Positions 26,308 through 36,188 of a stretch of DNA of 64,000 nt are shown piece by piece. The notes under the pieces are model-generated. The model was given only the letters and a program-made list of their open reading frames with translations, had not been told where the DNA came from and ran no database searches. Source of the stretch: Chryseobacterium sp. G0201 (GTDB lineage: Bacteria > Bacteroidota > Bacteroidia > Flavobacteriales > Weeksellaceae); NCBI RefSeq assembly GCF_003815655.1, contig NZ_CP033917.1:992001-1056000 (forward strand), read 5' to 3'. Within the stretch, counting starts at the first letter, position 1. Every line of letters begins with the position of its first letter. The translations under genes were made by a program, and so were the position numbers.

Positions 26308-29142
26308 ATGAAAAAATTTCTACTATCTTTAGTATTAATTGTCTTGGCAGTTAATACCCTCTTTGCGCAAAGAGACACAGACCATTGGTTTGCTCCTTAT
26401 TTTAACTCCTCAACATCATCAACGTATCAACATGGTTTATACTTTTCCACCGATTCGGTTACTCCGTTTCCGGTAACGATTTACAACAACAATGCTGTGA
26501 TCGGGACTGTAACCATTAGTAAAGGTAATCCGCAGATGTTTACATTGCCTTCGCAGTATATTACAACAACAAATACTTCGAGCGCTGCCGTTCCAAACAA
26601 TATGGGAGTTTATACAAAGGGAGATAAACCTTATTTTACATCATTAAGAATATACAACAGTATTCATGGTGAGGTTGTGACTTCTAAAGGAAAAGCCGGC
26701 ATCGGAACGACATTCTATGCTGCTGCAACTCCAATCACTACAAGTTTAACGAGTAGTAGTGCAATGAACTTCACAACAGGTATCATGGCAACCGAAGACA
26801 ATACGAAAGTAACGGTTACCGGTTATGATCCCAACATTCAGTTTATCAACAATACAACACCTCCTTTAACATTAAATTTCACTTTAAATAAAGGACAGTC
26901 TTACATTCTTGCCGGTGTTGGAAATACAGTTGCCAACCAGGCAGGATTTATCGGAACAAAAATTTCATCTGATAAACCTGTTTCTGTAACGAACGGAAAC
27001 GCAAACGGAATGTTCGCCACAGGAAATACAACCGCAGGATCTGACCTTGTTATGGATCAATCTGTTCCTACAACCCGTCTTGGAAACGAATTTGCAATGG
27101 TAAGAAGCTTATCTCCACTCACCAATCATTACGATATGGAAGGAGGAATAATAATTGCCACAGAAAATAACACCGAAATTTTTCTTAATGACGCTACAAC
27201 ACCTGTTGTAACGCTTAACGAAGGAGATTATTATAGAATTTTAAACAGTGCATACATCAGCCAAGGCGGCGGACATTATAATGTTTACGTTCGTAGTACA
27301 AAAAATATATACCTATATCAATTAATCGGATCATCAGGCGGAACTGCAACAGCAGGATATAATTATATTCCACCATTGAACTGTTTCTTACCAAGAAAAA
27401 TTGATGAAATTGGTAATATTCAGGCAATGCCGACTTATACAGGTAACGTTGTTCTAAAACTTAATATCTTAACAGAAAAAGGTGCTGTTGTCACAGTAAA
27501 TGGAGGCTTTCCAACTCCGGCTCAAGGTCCATATCCTCTTTTGGGTAATGACCAATGGGTAACATATGCCATCACCGGAATTACCGGAAATGTTGCTATT
27601 ACTTCAACAAAAGCAGTTACTGCCGGTGTCAACGGTGGATATAGCACAGCAGGATATGGAGGTTATTTTGCAGGATTCTCTTCAATTCCTTTAATTGCTA
27701 AACAAACGGGAACTTGTATTCCTGGCTTAGTATTGGAGGTTGATGATAGTTTTGAAACCTATCAGTGGTTTAGAAATGGAATTGCTATTGCAGGAGCTAA
27801 TGCTAACTCGTACACGCCGACACAATCCGGAGATTATACCGTAAGAATTACAATAGGATCATGTCCTCCCGAGACAACTCCTGTTTATAAAGTCTACACC
27901 TGTCTTCAAGAGACTACAAAAGCAATGACTGTTTGTGAAGGTCTTTTAAATATTGTTCCTCAGTTTACGACTTCAAGTCAAGTCCCTGTGCCGGGAACCG
28001 TAACGATTGTTACTCCTCCGGCAAATGGTACGGCAGGTATAGATCCTATAACAGGTGTAATCACTTACGTTCCAACCGTTGGATATTTCGGGGCAGATAA
28101 AATTGTTTATAAATTCTGTGGTAACGATCCAAACTTTGTGGATTGTGAGCAGATTACTTTAAATTTAACCGTATCAAAAAGTCCGGTAGTCAATAATGCA
28201 ACTTTAAGATCTTGTTTCATCGAAACTAATCCGGCAACGGCATTATTTAATCTTACTTTAGCCAGCGTTTCTACAGAACCGGGAGTTACTAAAAGATATT
28301 TCCCATCTCCTACCGATGCAGCAAATGGGACGAATGAAATTAATAATCCAACAAATTATATCGCACCAAACGGTGTTATTTATGTAAGAGTCACAAACGC
28401 AAACGGATGTTTCAAAGTAGCTGAAGTTACACTTATCGTCCTTGCACCAGTAGAATCAGCTATATTGAAAGATAAGATCATCTGTATGGAAGATAAAACA
28501 TCGCTGGATGCAGGTCCTGGTTTTAATGCTTACGAATGGAGCACAGGAGCAATAACTCCGTCTATCAATAACGTAGGTGTTGGTACTTATTGGGTAAAAC
28601 TGAAAACAGGTGACTGTATTACAAAACAGACTGTAACAGTATATTCTTCTGAGCAGCCTGTTATCTCAAATATTGACATCACAAACAACACTGTGACGGC
28701 ATATGTAGTAGGTGGAACTGCTCCATATAAATATTCTATGGACAATATCACTTGGCAGGATTCAAACATATTTAAAGACGTTCCTAGAGGAAACGGTACT
28801 GTATATGTAAAAGATGCTTATGACTGTAATCCTATTGAGGTTGAGATCACAATTCCTAATTTGATCAACGTAATTACGCCTAATAATGATGGTGTGAATG
28901 ATATTATTGATTATTCTTCATTAGCCCACAAGCCTAATTTGGTTGTTAATATCTTCGACAGATACGGAAGCAAGATCTATCAGGCAGATAAAACAAACGG
29001 ATACAAATGGGGCGGAACTACAAACGGAACCAATAAAGTATCCACAGGAAATTACTGGTACGATATCAGCTGGAATGAGCCTAATAAAAAGCAAACTCCA
29101 ATTAAATTCTCCGGTTGGATCTTAGTGAAAAACAGAGAATAA
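26308..29142 (+). CDS. T9SS type B surface protein, copy 2
   Basis: This 944-residue protein is a clear tandem duplicate of copy 1, sharing the signal peptide (LLSLVL), HWFAP N-terminus, PPLNCFLPRKIDEI block, GYGGYFAGFSSIP, the Ig-like YQWFRNG segment, the SprB-type GGTAPYKYSMDNITWQDS repeat and the C-terminal TPNNDGVNDIIDYSSL sorting domain. The N-terminal variable loop (after HWFAP, about residues 30-50) and the middle diverge most. It keeps its own -7 box and terminator. Type B sorting implies surface display or secretion through the T9SS. Confidence 0.85.
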   Translation: MKKFLLSLVLIVLAVNTLFAQRDTDHWFAPYFNSSTSSTYQHGLYFSTDSVTPFPVTIYNNNAVIGTVTISKGNPQMFTLPSQYITTTNTSSAAVPNNMGVYTKGDKPYFTSLRIYNSIHGEVVTSKGKAGIGTTFYAAATPITTSLTSSSAMNFTTGIMATEDNTKVTVTGYDPNIQFINNTTPPLTLNFTLNKGQSYILAGVGNTVANQAGFIGTKISSDKPVSVTNGNANGMFATGNTTAGSDLVMDQSVPTTRLGNEFAMVRSLSPLTNHYDMEGGIIIATENNTEIFLNDATTPVVTLNEGDYYRILNSAYISQGGGHYNVYVRSTKNIYLYQLIGSSGGTATAGYNYIPPLNCFLPRKIDEIGNIQAMPTYTGNVVLKLNILTEKGAVVTVNGGFPTPAQGPYPLLGNDQWVTYAITGITGNVAITSTKAVTAGVNGGYSTAGYGGYFAGFSSIPLIAKQTGTCIPGLVLEVDDSFETYQWFRNGIAIAGANANSYTPTQSGDYTVRITIGSCPPETTPVYKVYTCLQETTKAMTVCEGLLNIVPQFTTSSQVPVPGTVTIVTPPANGTAGIDPITGVITYVPTVGYFGADKIVYKFCGNDPNFVDCEQITLNLTVSKSPVVNNATLRSCFIETNPATALFNLTLASVSTEPGVTKRYFPSPTDAANGTNEINNPTNYIAPNGVIYVRVTNANGCFKVAEVTLIVLAPVESAILKDKIICMEDKTSLDAGPGFNAYEWSTGAITPSINNVGVGTYWVKLKTGDCITKQTVTVYSSEQPVISNIDITNNTVTAYVVGGTAPYKYSMDNITWQDSNIFKDVPRGNGTVYVKDAYDCNPIEVEITIPNLINVITPNNDGVNDIIDYSSLAHKPNLVVNIFDRYGSKIYQADKTNGYKWGGTTNGTNKVSTGNYWYDISWNEPNKKQTPIKFSGWILVKNRE

Positions 29143-29163
29143 TTAATCTAAAATATTTTAATT

Positions 29164-29195
29164 AAAACCACGATTTCAGAATCGTGGTTTTTTTG
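29164..29195 (+). terminator. Terminator of T9SS array gene 2
   Basis: AAAACCACGATT (29164-29175) and AATCGTGGTTTT (29180-29191), with a T run after. Same stem sequence as the terminator after gene 1. Confidence 0.9.
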
Positions 29196-29228
29196 TTATT
29201 TTTTCAAGGCTTTACTACTTTTTATTAT

Positions 29229-29236
29229 TAAATTTG
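29229..29236 (+). promoter_or_regulatory. -7 box of the third T9SS array gene
   Basis: TAAATTTG, 19 bases before ATG 29256. The leader does not keep the ATCCTAATTCCA motif of the first two genes. Confidence 0.6.
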
Positions 29237-29255
29237 TGATAAAAGCTGATACTTG

Positions 29256-32200
29256 ATGAAGAAATTTCTATCTTTTATATTTATGTTCTACATTTTCATG
29301 TCAACTTTCGCACAGTTGGACAGAGAACATTGGTTTGCCCCAATGGTAGATAGAACGGGGAACCCAAATCCCTATCAAAAATTGTATCTTTCTACCAATC
29401 GAACTACTTCTTTTCCGGTAAGCATTTATAATAACAATGTTTTGATCGGTACGGTGAATATCAGTAAAAACAACCCTCAAAAATTTGATGTATTAAGAAA
29501 TTATATCATCACAACTCAGCAGGCTGATCTCTTTACCCCTACATCAAAAGGGCTTTATTTAAAAGCAGAATTTCCTTTTTATGCCAACTTAAGATTTTCG
29601 GTCTATAATCATGCGGAAATTATTACTTCCAAAGGAATTCCTGCCACAGGAAAAGTTTTTCATGCGGCAAATGTTCCTATCAGCGTAAGTAATGTAATTT
29701 TAAATTTCATGACAAGCGTTTTAGCAACTGAAGATAATACGACAGTTACTATTTCCGGATATAAAAGTACCGTTCAGTTCTCCAACGGAACGACCGGAGC
29801 TACAAACCCAACCATGACTTTTACGTTAAACAAAGGGAAATCCTATATCATTGACGGTAGCGGAGGTATTCCTGGGAACTTTGACGGATTCATCGGCGCT
29901 AAAATAGTTTCAGATAAACCCGTTAATATTACCAATGGAAATTTCAACGGTCAATATGCAGGAAATTTTCCCGGTAGTTCAGATATTTTAATGGATCAGG
30001 CGGTTCCTGTAGAAAGACTTGGAAATGAATTTGCCATTGTAAAGGGCAACGGTACCATCGGATCTCATATGGAAGGTGCTATGGTTATAGCCACACAAGA
30101 TAATACCCAAATTTTTGTAAATAATGAAATACCTCCGGTAGCCACGATCAACACAGGCCAGTATTTTGTAATTCCGGATACCAAATATCAGTTACAGGGA
30201 AGCGGACATTATAATTTATACCTAAGAACATCAAAAAATGCATACGTTTATCAAATCTTAGCGGGAGCTTCAGGCTCAACTAGTGAAGTGGCAACAGGTG
30301 GTTTTAATTTTATTCCGGCTCTAAACTGTTATTTACCAAAGCAAATAAATGAATTAGGCTTAATTGATGAAAATTTTGTTCATTCCAACGCCAATCCTAC
30401 CGGAATTTTAAATATTCCGACTAAGCTTAATTTAATTACAGAAAGAGGCGCTGTTGTAAACGTAAACGGAGGTGTTCCTCCTGCGACTACAGGTCCTTTT
30501 AATATGTCCGGTACCACCAATTGGGTGACTTACGGTATCCCGAATGTTACAGGAACTCTTACGGTAACTTCAACAAAGGCGATCATGGCAGGGATAAGTG
30601 CAGGAAGTGACGCGGTGGGATACGGTGGTTTCTTTGCAGGCTTCCCAACACAGCCTATGATTTTAAAATCTGGTGGAGATTGTGCACCCGGACTCGTTCT
30701 TACAGTCGACCCTATTATTTATGATACGTACCAATGGTATCGAAATGATGTTCTTATTCCCGGAGCCAATGCATCAACCTATATTCCTACACAATCCGGA
30801 TATTATCATTGCTCGGTAACAATGGGAAGCTGCGCGCCTTTAGTTTCAGGAAAATACAAGGTTTTGAATTGTTTGAAACAGACTACGGCAATTTATGATG
30901 TCTGCTCAGTAAAGACTATTACTCCGGCTTTTAGCAGCTCAACACAAACACCGGTTCCTTCTACCGTTGCAATTACGACTCAGCCGACTTTAGGAACTGC
31001 AGTTGTAAATCCAACAACCGGAATAATTACCTATACGGTTACCAACCCAGGAACTACAGGAACAGATACTTTCACCTATACTTACTGCGGAAATGATCCG
31101 GAATTTCCGGACTGCGAAACAGTAACGGTAACGATTAATATTCAGTCATTAACGGTAAATAATGCAACATTAACCGCTTGTAACATCAATGGACAAGGAA
31201 CTTTTAATTTAACAACAGCCACTGTTACCAACAACAGTCCGGTAACAATTACCTATTACCCTACCCTACTTGATGCTCAAAATGAGAATCTTGCAGCATT
31301 AATTACAGCTCCTACTACGTATACTGCTCCAAACGGAACCATTGTTTATGCTGTAGTTAAAAATAATATCGGCTGTAAAAGTATTGCTCAGATTACGCTT
31401 AACTTATATAATCTTGCCATTGTTTTAAATAATTATAATGGCGTATTTTGTGATGATAATTTAGATGGAACAGTAACCGTAAATTTATCCAACATTACTC
31501 CAATCGTTCTTAATAACCCTGGTTATTTTACGAATGTAAGATATTATGCTAATCTTGGCGATGCCAACCTAGGAAATGCCAATACACTTCCTAACAACTG
31601 GAGTTACACTGCACCCACAACAATTTACATAAGAGTTGATTCTCCTGACGGATGCGCAGCTGTTGTTCAACCTTTAAATTTCAGCATTGGCGCTAAGATA
31701 CCTTTAATAAAAACTTCATATGTCGTAAGTGTCTGCGATAACGATCTTGACGGAATCAAAAACGTAGATCTGGCGCAATTTATTCCACAGTTTACGATAG
31801 ATCCCAACGTTACGGTGACCTATCACGCGACTTTAGCAAATGCTCAGAATAATGTTGCCCCTCTTGGGAACCCAATGAACCTTACCGGAGCTCAGACCAT
31901 CCATATCAGATTTGAAAAACCGGGAGTATGCCCTAATATAGCTTCAATTACTATTAATATAAAAACTCCGAAAAAATCAAATGTCCTTTTTGATAAAGTT
32001 GTTTGTCCTAAAACCAAAACCTCTTTAGATGCAGGACCAGGTTTCGACAGCTACCTTTGGAGCACAGGCGCAACAACACCTTCTATTACGAACGTTTCGG
32101 CCGGAACCTATTGGGTAGATCTTACTTTTGACGGCTGTACGTACAGACAAACTGTAAATGTAACAGAATCTGTTTTACCAGCAATCGTTTCCATCGAAAT

Positions 32201-32654
32201 CAACGGAAATACAGTAACAGTCGGTGCAAGTGGCGGAACTCCTCCCTATGAATATTCTTTGGATGGAAATAATTGGCAAAGTTCTAATGTTTTCCAGAAT
32301 GTACCGAGAGGAAATCACGTTTTACATGTTAGAGATTCCAGAAATTGTGATGAAATTACGAGAACATTTACTATCATTAATTTGATCAATACCATCACTC
32401 CAAATCATGACGGACATAATGATGATATTGATTATTCGGAATTAATGGGCAATAGCAATCTTGAATTCAGAATATTCGACAGATATGGTGCCGAAGTCTT
32501 CCGAGGAGCTCCTACCAATCGATTTACCTGGGATGGAAGCTTGGGCGGAAGACCTGTAAGTACGGCAACTTACTGGTATTTTATAAGCTGGACAGAATTC
32601 GGAGGAAGCACAAGCGTAAAATATACAAGCTGGCTATTGGTAAAGAACAGATAA
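29256..32654 (+). CDS. T9SS type B surface protein, copy 3 (longer)
   Basis: This 1132-residue homolog starts at ATG 29256, not the TTG just before it. It shares the EHWFAP N-terminus, the FPVSIYNNNVLIGTV block, YQWYRNDVLIPGAN, TQTPVPSTVAITTQPTLG, a SprB-type repeat (GGTPPYEYSLDGNNWQSS) and the type B C-terminal domain (TPNHDGHNDDIDYSEL, IFDRYGAEVF). It gains about 190 residues between the cadherin-like and SprB-like parts, made of extra VSVCDNDLDGIKNVDL-type modules seen in related T9SS proteins. It is the most diverged of the trio. No stem-loop as clear as those after copies 1 and 2 follows. Confidence 0.85.
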   Translation: MKKFLSFIFMFYIFMSTFAQLDREHWFAPMVDRTGNPNPYQKLYLSTNRTTSFPVSIYNNNVLIGTVNISKNNPQKFDVLRNYIITTQQADLFTPTSKGLYLKAEFPFYANLRFSVYNHAEIITSKGIPATGKVFHAANVPISVSNVILNFMTSVLATEDNTTVTISGYKSTVQFSNGTTGATNPTMTFTLNKGKSYIIDGSGGIPGNFDGFIGAKIVSDKPVNITNGNFNGQYAGNFPGSSDILMDQAVPVERLGNEFAIVKGNGTIGSHMEGAMVIATQDNTQIFVNNEIPPVATINTGQYFVIPDTKYQLQGSGHYNLYLRTSKNAYVYQILAGASGSTSEVATGGFNFIPALNCYLPKQINELGLIDENFVHSNANPTGILNIPTKLNLITERGAVVNVNGGVPPATTGPFNMSGTTNWVTYGIPNVTGTLTVTSTKAIMAGISAGSDAVGYGGFFAGFPTQPMILKSGGDCAPGLVLTVDPIIYDTYQWYRNDVLIPGANASTYIPTQSGYYHCSVTMGSCAPLVSGKYKVLNCLKQTTAIYDVCSVKTITPAFSSSTQTPVPSTVAITTQPTLGTAVVNPTTGIITYTVTNPGTTGTDTFTYTYCGNDPEFPDCETVTVTINIQSLTVNNATLTACNINGQGTFNLTTATVTNNSPVTITYYPTLLDAQNENLAALITAPTTYTAPNGTIVYAVVKNNIGCKSIAQITLNLYNLAIVLNNYNGVFCDDNLDGTVTVNLSNITPIVLNNPGYFTNVRYYANLGDANLGNANTLPNNWSYTAPTTIYIRVDSPDGCAAVVQPLNFSIGAKIPLIKTSYVVSVCDNDLDGIKNVDLAQFIPQFTIDPNVTVTYHATLANAQNNVAPLGNPMNLTGAQTIHIRFEKPGVCPNIASITINIKTPKKSNVLFDKVVCPKTKTSLDAGPGFDSYLWSTGATTPSITNVSAGTYWVDLTFDGCTYRQTVNVTESVLPAIVSIEINGNTVTVGASGGTPPYEYSLDGNNWQSSNVFQNVPRGNHVLHVRDSRNCDEITRTFTIINLINTITPNHDGHNDDIDYSELMGNSNLEFRIFDRYGAEVFRGAPTNRFTWDGSLGGRPVSTATYWYFISWTEFGGSTSVKYTSWLLVKNR

Positions 32655-32771
32655 ATTAATGCATATAACAAACTAGGTTTATAACATTCATTAACAGTTT
32701 TATTATAAAGTTTAATATAACTTTAACCTGATTTCACTATTTAAGTAGGTATAAATTATTGGATTTCTATG

Positions 32772-32779
32772 TAATTTTG
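32772..32779 (+). promoter_or_regulatory. Candidate -7 box of the carboxypeptidase-regulatory-like gene
   Basis: TAATTTTG, ending 9 bases before ATG 32789. The leader would be only a few bases long. Confidence 0.5.
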
Positions 32780-32788
32780 CCTCATTAT

Positions 32789-33577
32789 ATGAAGAAACTT
32801 ATTACTCTAGTAGTCTTGCTTTTTCTGGTAAAAATCAATGCTCAAATATATAACGGAGAGGTCTTTTTAAGAGACAATTCGGTATTATATCTAAATCAGG
32901 TTTATGTAACCAATCTTACTACGCAAAGAACTGTTCTTACAGATTATAATGGTGATTTCAATATTGCTGCAAATGCTGGAGATGTTATTCGTTTTACCTC
33001 AATTGTTACCGAAAGGAAGGATATTATATTATCTCCTCAAATGCTTGGCTCTAAAAATTTAATTGAATTAAAAATAGCCTACCACGATATTCAGGAAGTT
33101 ATCATCAGTAGATTTAAACCTACCGGAAATTTGAGATATGATGTAAACGCTCTTAAAAAAGAAAACAAAGCTCTGGCGCTGAAAAAAGTAATCGGCTTAC
33201 CGGAACCAAAAGGCGACGGAAATCCACCGGAACTACCTGTTGCAGGACTTCGAGATGGCGGACTTACCTTTAGTTTAGAAAGTATCTACGATATTTTATC
33301 CGGAGAAAGGAAGAAAAAACAACGTTACGTTGCCTACGAAAAGATGAACAGCTCTGTTGCTCAAATTAAAAATTATTTAGGAAAAGATTATTTCCTGAAG
33401 TTTAAAATTCCGGAGAATTTGATTGATAATTTCCTTCAGTTCGTGTACACTTCAGAAAATATTCAACCATATATTATGAATGGTAATTTTGAGGCGGTAA
33501 AAATCCCGATTGAAAAGTATATGCCTATTTATCAGAGAAGACTTAGAAATTCTCACCTTCAGGATATTATAAAATAA
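32789..33577 (+). CDS. Secreted protein with carboxypeptidase-regulatory-like domain
   Basis: This 262-residue protein starts at ATG 32789 with the signal peptide MKKLITLVVLLFLVKINAQ. The N-terminal part (about 20-110) looks like the beta-sandwich carboxypeptidase-regulatory domain found at the start of TonB-dependent receptors (NGEVFLRDNSVLYLNQVYV, LTDYNGDFNIAANAGDVIRF). The C-terminal part has no recognised family; it is basic, with a GERKKKQRYVAYEKM stretch. No barrel follows, so it is not a receptor itself. It probably acts in the periplasm or on the surface. It follows the T9SS array and precedes the small repeated family. Confidence 0.7.
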   Translation: MKKLITLVVLLFLVKINAQIYNGEVFLRDNSVLYLNQVYVTNLTTQRTVLTDYNGDFNIAANAGDVIRFTSIVTERKDIILSPQMLGSKNLIELKIAYHDIQEVIISRFKPTGNLRYDVNALKKENKALALKKVIGLPEPKGDGNPPELPVAGLRDGGLTFSLESIYDILSGERKKKQRYVAYEKMNSSVAQIKNYLGKDYFLKFKIPENLIDNFLQFVYTSENIQPYIMNGNFEAVKIPIEKYMPIYQRRLRNSHLQDIIK

Positions 33578-33597
33578 ATTAGCATCATATTTGCTGT

Positions 33598-33645
33598 AAA
33601 GGAATGTATGTCATAAAATTTAGTGATCTACATTCCTTTATTTTT
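33598..33645 (+). terminator. Terminator after the carboxypeptidase-regulatory-like gene
   Basis: AAAGGAATGTA (33598-33608) pairs with TACATTCCTTT (33629-33639), with T-rich DNA after. Loop about 20 bases. Confidence 0.7.
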
Positions 33646-33779
33646 TAAAAATATTTTTAATTTTATGACATAATTGGGTGTTACAGCTGTTATTATTAAT
33701 TTCAATTTAGAAAACACCTAATTCTCAAAACACAATAAAGAAAAAGATTAATTTATTTTTTAAAACTTAATATTAGTGA

Positions 33780-34565
33780 ATGAAAAAGTTACTTTTACTC
33801 TTTAGTACAGTGTTATTTTTTGGACTTCTTTCTGCTCAGAGAAAAGACAAAGATTACAGCAACATTTTAAAAAGCAAAAACATTTATGAGATAAATGCTT
33901 TCTTAAGAGATGCACACCCCGATGATCCGCGCAGATCCGTTCTAAAGCCAAGAGTAATGGAAATGATGAAGGAATATATTAAAACCGCGCGTCCCGAAGA
34001 TCAGAAAGTAAAACAAATGCAAGAGCAGCTTGCTTTGTTGAAGAGAAGACCTTCAACTAAAATCTCTTTTGATGAGATGAACGCCATCATTAAACAAAAA
34101 CAGATTGCAAAATATAATGCAGAATTACAGGCAAAACAATCTTTGGTTGTTTATACTCCCAGTAATGCAAAAAATGTATATGTTACCAACACAACCGCAG
34201 CAGCTTCAACAGCCGTTATTGCTGATACAGAAGCGGAAGAATTCAACATGCTGATGGCTGTTTCTCCCACGGAGCATAAGAATAAAACCGTACAGATATT
34301 AAACTCACTTTTCGATAATGACCCGATGAGTAAAGAATGTATCGTGCTTATTCAAAATAAATCCGACTGTAATATTATCGTAAGAATGGAAGGAATAGGT
34401 ACTACAAAATACAGGCTTGCCGTTCCTGCTCATAACGAAAGTTCTGTTGTTGTGAATAAAGGTGATTATCTTTTTACAAGTGTTGTATGCGGATCTCAAT
34501 ATGCCTCTCAAAAAACAATCCAAAAACCTCTGATGGTGGCATTGGGAAGTTCTGCAAAAAAATAA
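33780..34565 (+). CDS. Secreted protein of the small repeated family (member 2)
   Basis: This 261-residue protein has a signal peptide (LLLLFSTVLFFGLLSAQ), then a basic, helical stretch beginning YSNILKSKNIYEINAFLRDAH shared with the product at 35518, and the C-terminal domain QNKSDCNIIVRMEG ... LAVPAHNESSVVVNKGDY ... VVCGSQYASQK shared with members 1, 3 and 4. The motif LFDNDPMSKECIVLI also recurs. No function is known. It is separated from member 3 by trmB. Confidence 0.6.
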   Translation: MKKLLLLFSTVLFFGLLSAQRKDKDYSNILKSKNIYEINAFLRDAHPDDPRRSVLKPRVMEMMKEYIKTARPEDQKVKQMQEQLALLKRRPSTKISFDEMNAIIKQKQIAKYNAELQAKQSLVVYTPSNAKNVYVTNTTAAASTAVIADTEAEEFNMLMAVSPTEHKNKTVQILNSLFDNDPMSKECIVLIQNKSDCNIIVRMEGIGTTKYRLAVPAHNESSVVVNKGDYLFTSVVCGSQYASQKTIQKPLMVALGSSAKK

Positions 34566-34623
34566 TAAATCCCCACATCCTTCTTTTATAGTTAAAAAAC
34601 AAGGTCATCTTTCTAAATTTTGC

Positions 34624-34631
34624 TATTTTTG
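34624..34631 (+). promoter_or_regulatory. trmB: Candidate -7 box of trmB
   Basis: TATTTTTG, 18 bases before ATG 34650. The open frame extending upstream to 34620 overlaps this box, so ATG 34650 is preferred. Confidence 0.6.
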
Positions 34632-34649
34632 CAAGATTTTATATATCTC

Positions 34650-35327
34650 ATGGGCAAAAATAAATTAGCAAGATTCGCTGAAAACAAAATATTACCAAAC
34701 GTTATCCAACCAACAAGAGACGAAGCTTTAAATAGCTTTGGACTAAAAGGAAAATGGAGAACAGATTTCTTTAAAAACGATAACCCTATTGTTCTTGAAT
34801 TAGGCTGTGGTAAAGGAGAATATTCTGTAGGTCTTGCAAAAACTTTCCCCGAGAAAAATTTTATTGGTATCGATATCAAAGGAGCAAGATTTTGGTTTGG
34901 AGCTAAAGAAGCCGTAGAAAATAACATGGGAAATGTTGCTTTTGTAAGGTCTCAGATAGAATTGGTAGACCATTTTTTTGGTGAGAACGAAGTAGATGAA
35001 ATCTGGATCACGTTCCCGGATCCGCAGATCAAATACAGACGTACAAAACACAGGCTGACCCACCCCGATTTCCTTGAGAGATATAAAAAGTTTCTTAAAC
35101 CAGGAGGTATCATTCATTTAAAAACAGATTCTGAATTTTTACATGGCTATACATTAGGCTACCTTCAAGGTGCAGGCTATGAAATCGTATCGGCACACCA
35201 CGATATTTATGGAGCTGCTGAATATGATCCGGGTACAGAACATTTAAGAGATATAAAAACCTATTATGAAGAATTGTTTTCTGCAAAAGGAAAAACAATT
35301 ACTTATATCAAATTTAAAATTAATTAA
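34650..35327 (+). CDS. trmB: tRNA (guanine-N(7)-)-methyltransferase
   Basis: This 225-residue SAM-dependent enzyme makes m7G46 in the variable loop of tRNAs. It has the SAM motif VLELGCGKGEYSVGLAK, GIDIKGARFW, and the family signature ITFPDPQIKYRRTKHRLTHP, followed by GGIIHLKTDSEFLHGY. ATG 34650 gives MGKNKLARFAENK, a usual TrmB start. Two tandem stem-loops follow. The neighbours on both sides belong to the repeated secreted family, so this housekeeping gene is embedded among them. Confidence 0.95.
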   Translation: MGKNKLARFAENKILPNVIQPTRDEALNSFGLKGKWRTDFFKNDNPIVLELGCGKGEYSVGLAKTFPEKNFIGIDIKGARFWFGAKEAVENNMGNVAFVRSQIELVDHFFGENEVDEIWITFPDPQIKYRRTKHRLTHPDFLERYKKFLKPGGIIHLKTDSEFLHGYTLGYLQGAGYEIVSAHHDIYGAAEYDPGTEHLRDIKTYYEELFSAKGKTITYIKFKIN

Positions 35328-35394
35328 AAATACAACAGATGAAAAAAAACACCCCAATCATTTTACTTTAAATAATTAATCATTTTTCGATATT

Positions 35395-35446
35395 TGAGTG
35401 ATAAAATTCACTCATAACAATAAAGGTTGTAAAAATTTACAACCTT
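35395..35446 (+). terminator. Two tandem stem-loops after trmB
   Basis: GAGTGA (35395-35400) pairs with TCACTC (35407-35412), then AAGGTTGTAAA (35423-35433) pairs with TTTACAACCTT (35436-35446). The second is the stronger but has only a short T tail. Either could end the trmB transcript or fold in the leader of the next gene. Confidence 0.5.
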
Positions 35447-35517
35447 GTATTAACATATCGTATACACAAAAACAACACAAGCACAAATGGAAATAATATT
35501 AATTAAATTTATTATTA

Positions 35518-36156
35518 ATGAAAAAGAATTCCCTCATCATCACAATACTTTTCGTGATGATCTCAAACTCAGTTTATGCCCAGAAAAGATCAAAAAACAT
35601 TCTTAAAAGTACAAATATTGCAGAGATTGAAGCATATTTGAAAAACTGTCATCCCGAAGACCCCAAAAAATTAGTTTTAAAACCAAAACTTATTGCCTTA
35701 AAAAATGAAGAATGGACAAAAGGCAAAAAAGGCGCAAAGCCAATGGAAGCCAGACCTGTTATTACAGATATTTCCAATAGCACGATGAGAAACTTAAAAG
35801 ATGCTGAGGAGTTTAAACGTTTAATAACAGAAAATTCCGGAGAACATAAGGATAAAACAATTAAACTCCTAAATGCAATGTTTAATGAAGACATCACCAG
35901 CAAAGAAGTTATACTATTATGTAAGAATAGATCAGACTGCAATCTGATTTTAAGAATACAGGGCAAAAAATATTATAACCTGGCAATTCCTGCACATAGT
36001 GAAAACTTTATTGTTATTGAAAAAGGTAATTATACGCTCAACAGTAATGTTTGTGACGTACAATATAGCTCACAGAAAGAAATAAAAAAAGGAGTCTACA
36101 TTACATTAAACAACCCTTCACAAGTTGGGAATAAAGCAATTTCAAATAATAAGTAA
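35518..36156 (+). CDS. Secreted protein of the small repeated family (member 3)
   Basis: This 212-residue protein has a signal peptide (SLIITILFVMISNSVYAQ), the N-terminal helix NILKSTNIAEIEAYLKNCHP close to that of member 2, and the C-terminal domain CKNRSDCNLILRIQGKKYY ... AIPAHSENFIVIEKGNY ... VCDVQYSSQKEI, nearly identical in layout to members 1 and 2. AMFNEDITSKEVILL precedes it. The fourth member starts 32 bases downstream, so both are probably in one transcript. Function unknown. Confidence 0.6.
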   Translation: MKKNSLIITILFVMISNSVYAQKRSKNILKSTNIAEIEAYLKNCHPEDPKKLVLKPKLIALKNEEWTKGKKGAKPMEARPVITDISNSTMRNLKDAEEFKRLITENSGEHKDKTIKLLNAMFNEDITSKEVILLCKNRSDCNLILRIQGKKYYNLAIPAHSENFIVIEKGNYTLNSNVCDVQYSSQKEIKKGVYITLNNPSQVGNKAISNNK

Positions 36157-36188
36157 AAAAGATTATTTTTACATAACAAATTTCCATC

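Noticed and set aside
23335..32654. Transposon or phage origin of the giant T9SS triplet
   Set aside because: No transposase, terminal inverted repeats or target duplications were seen; tandem duplication explains the array.
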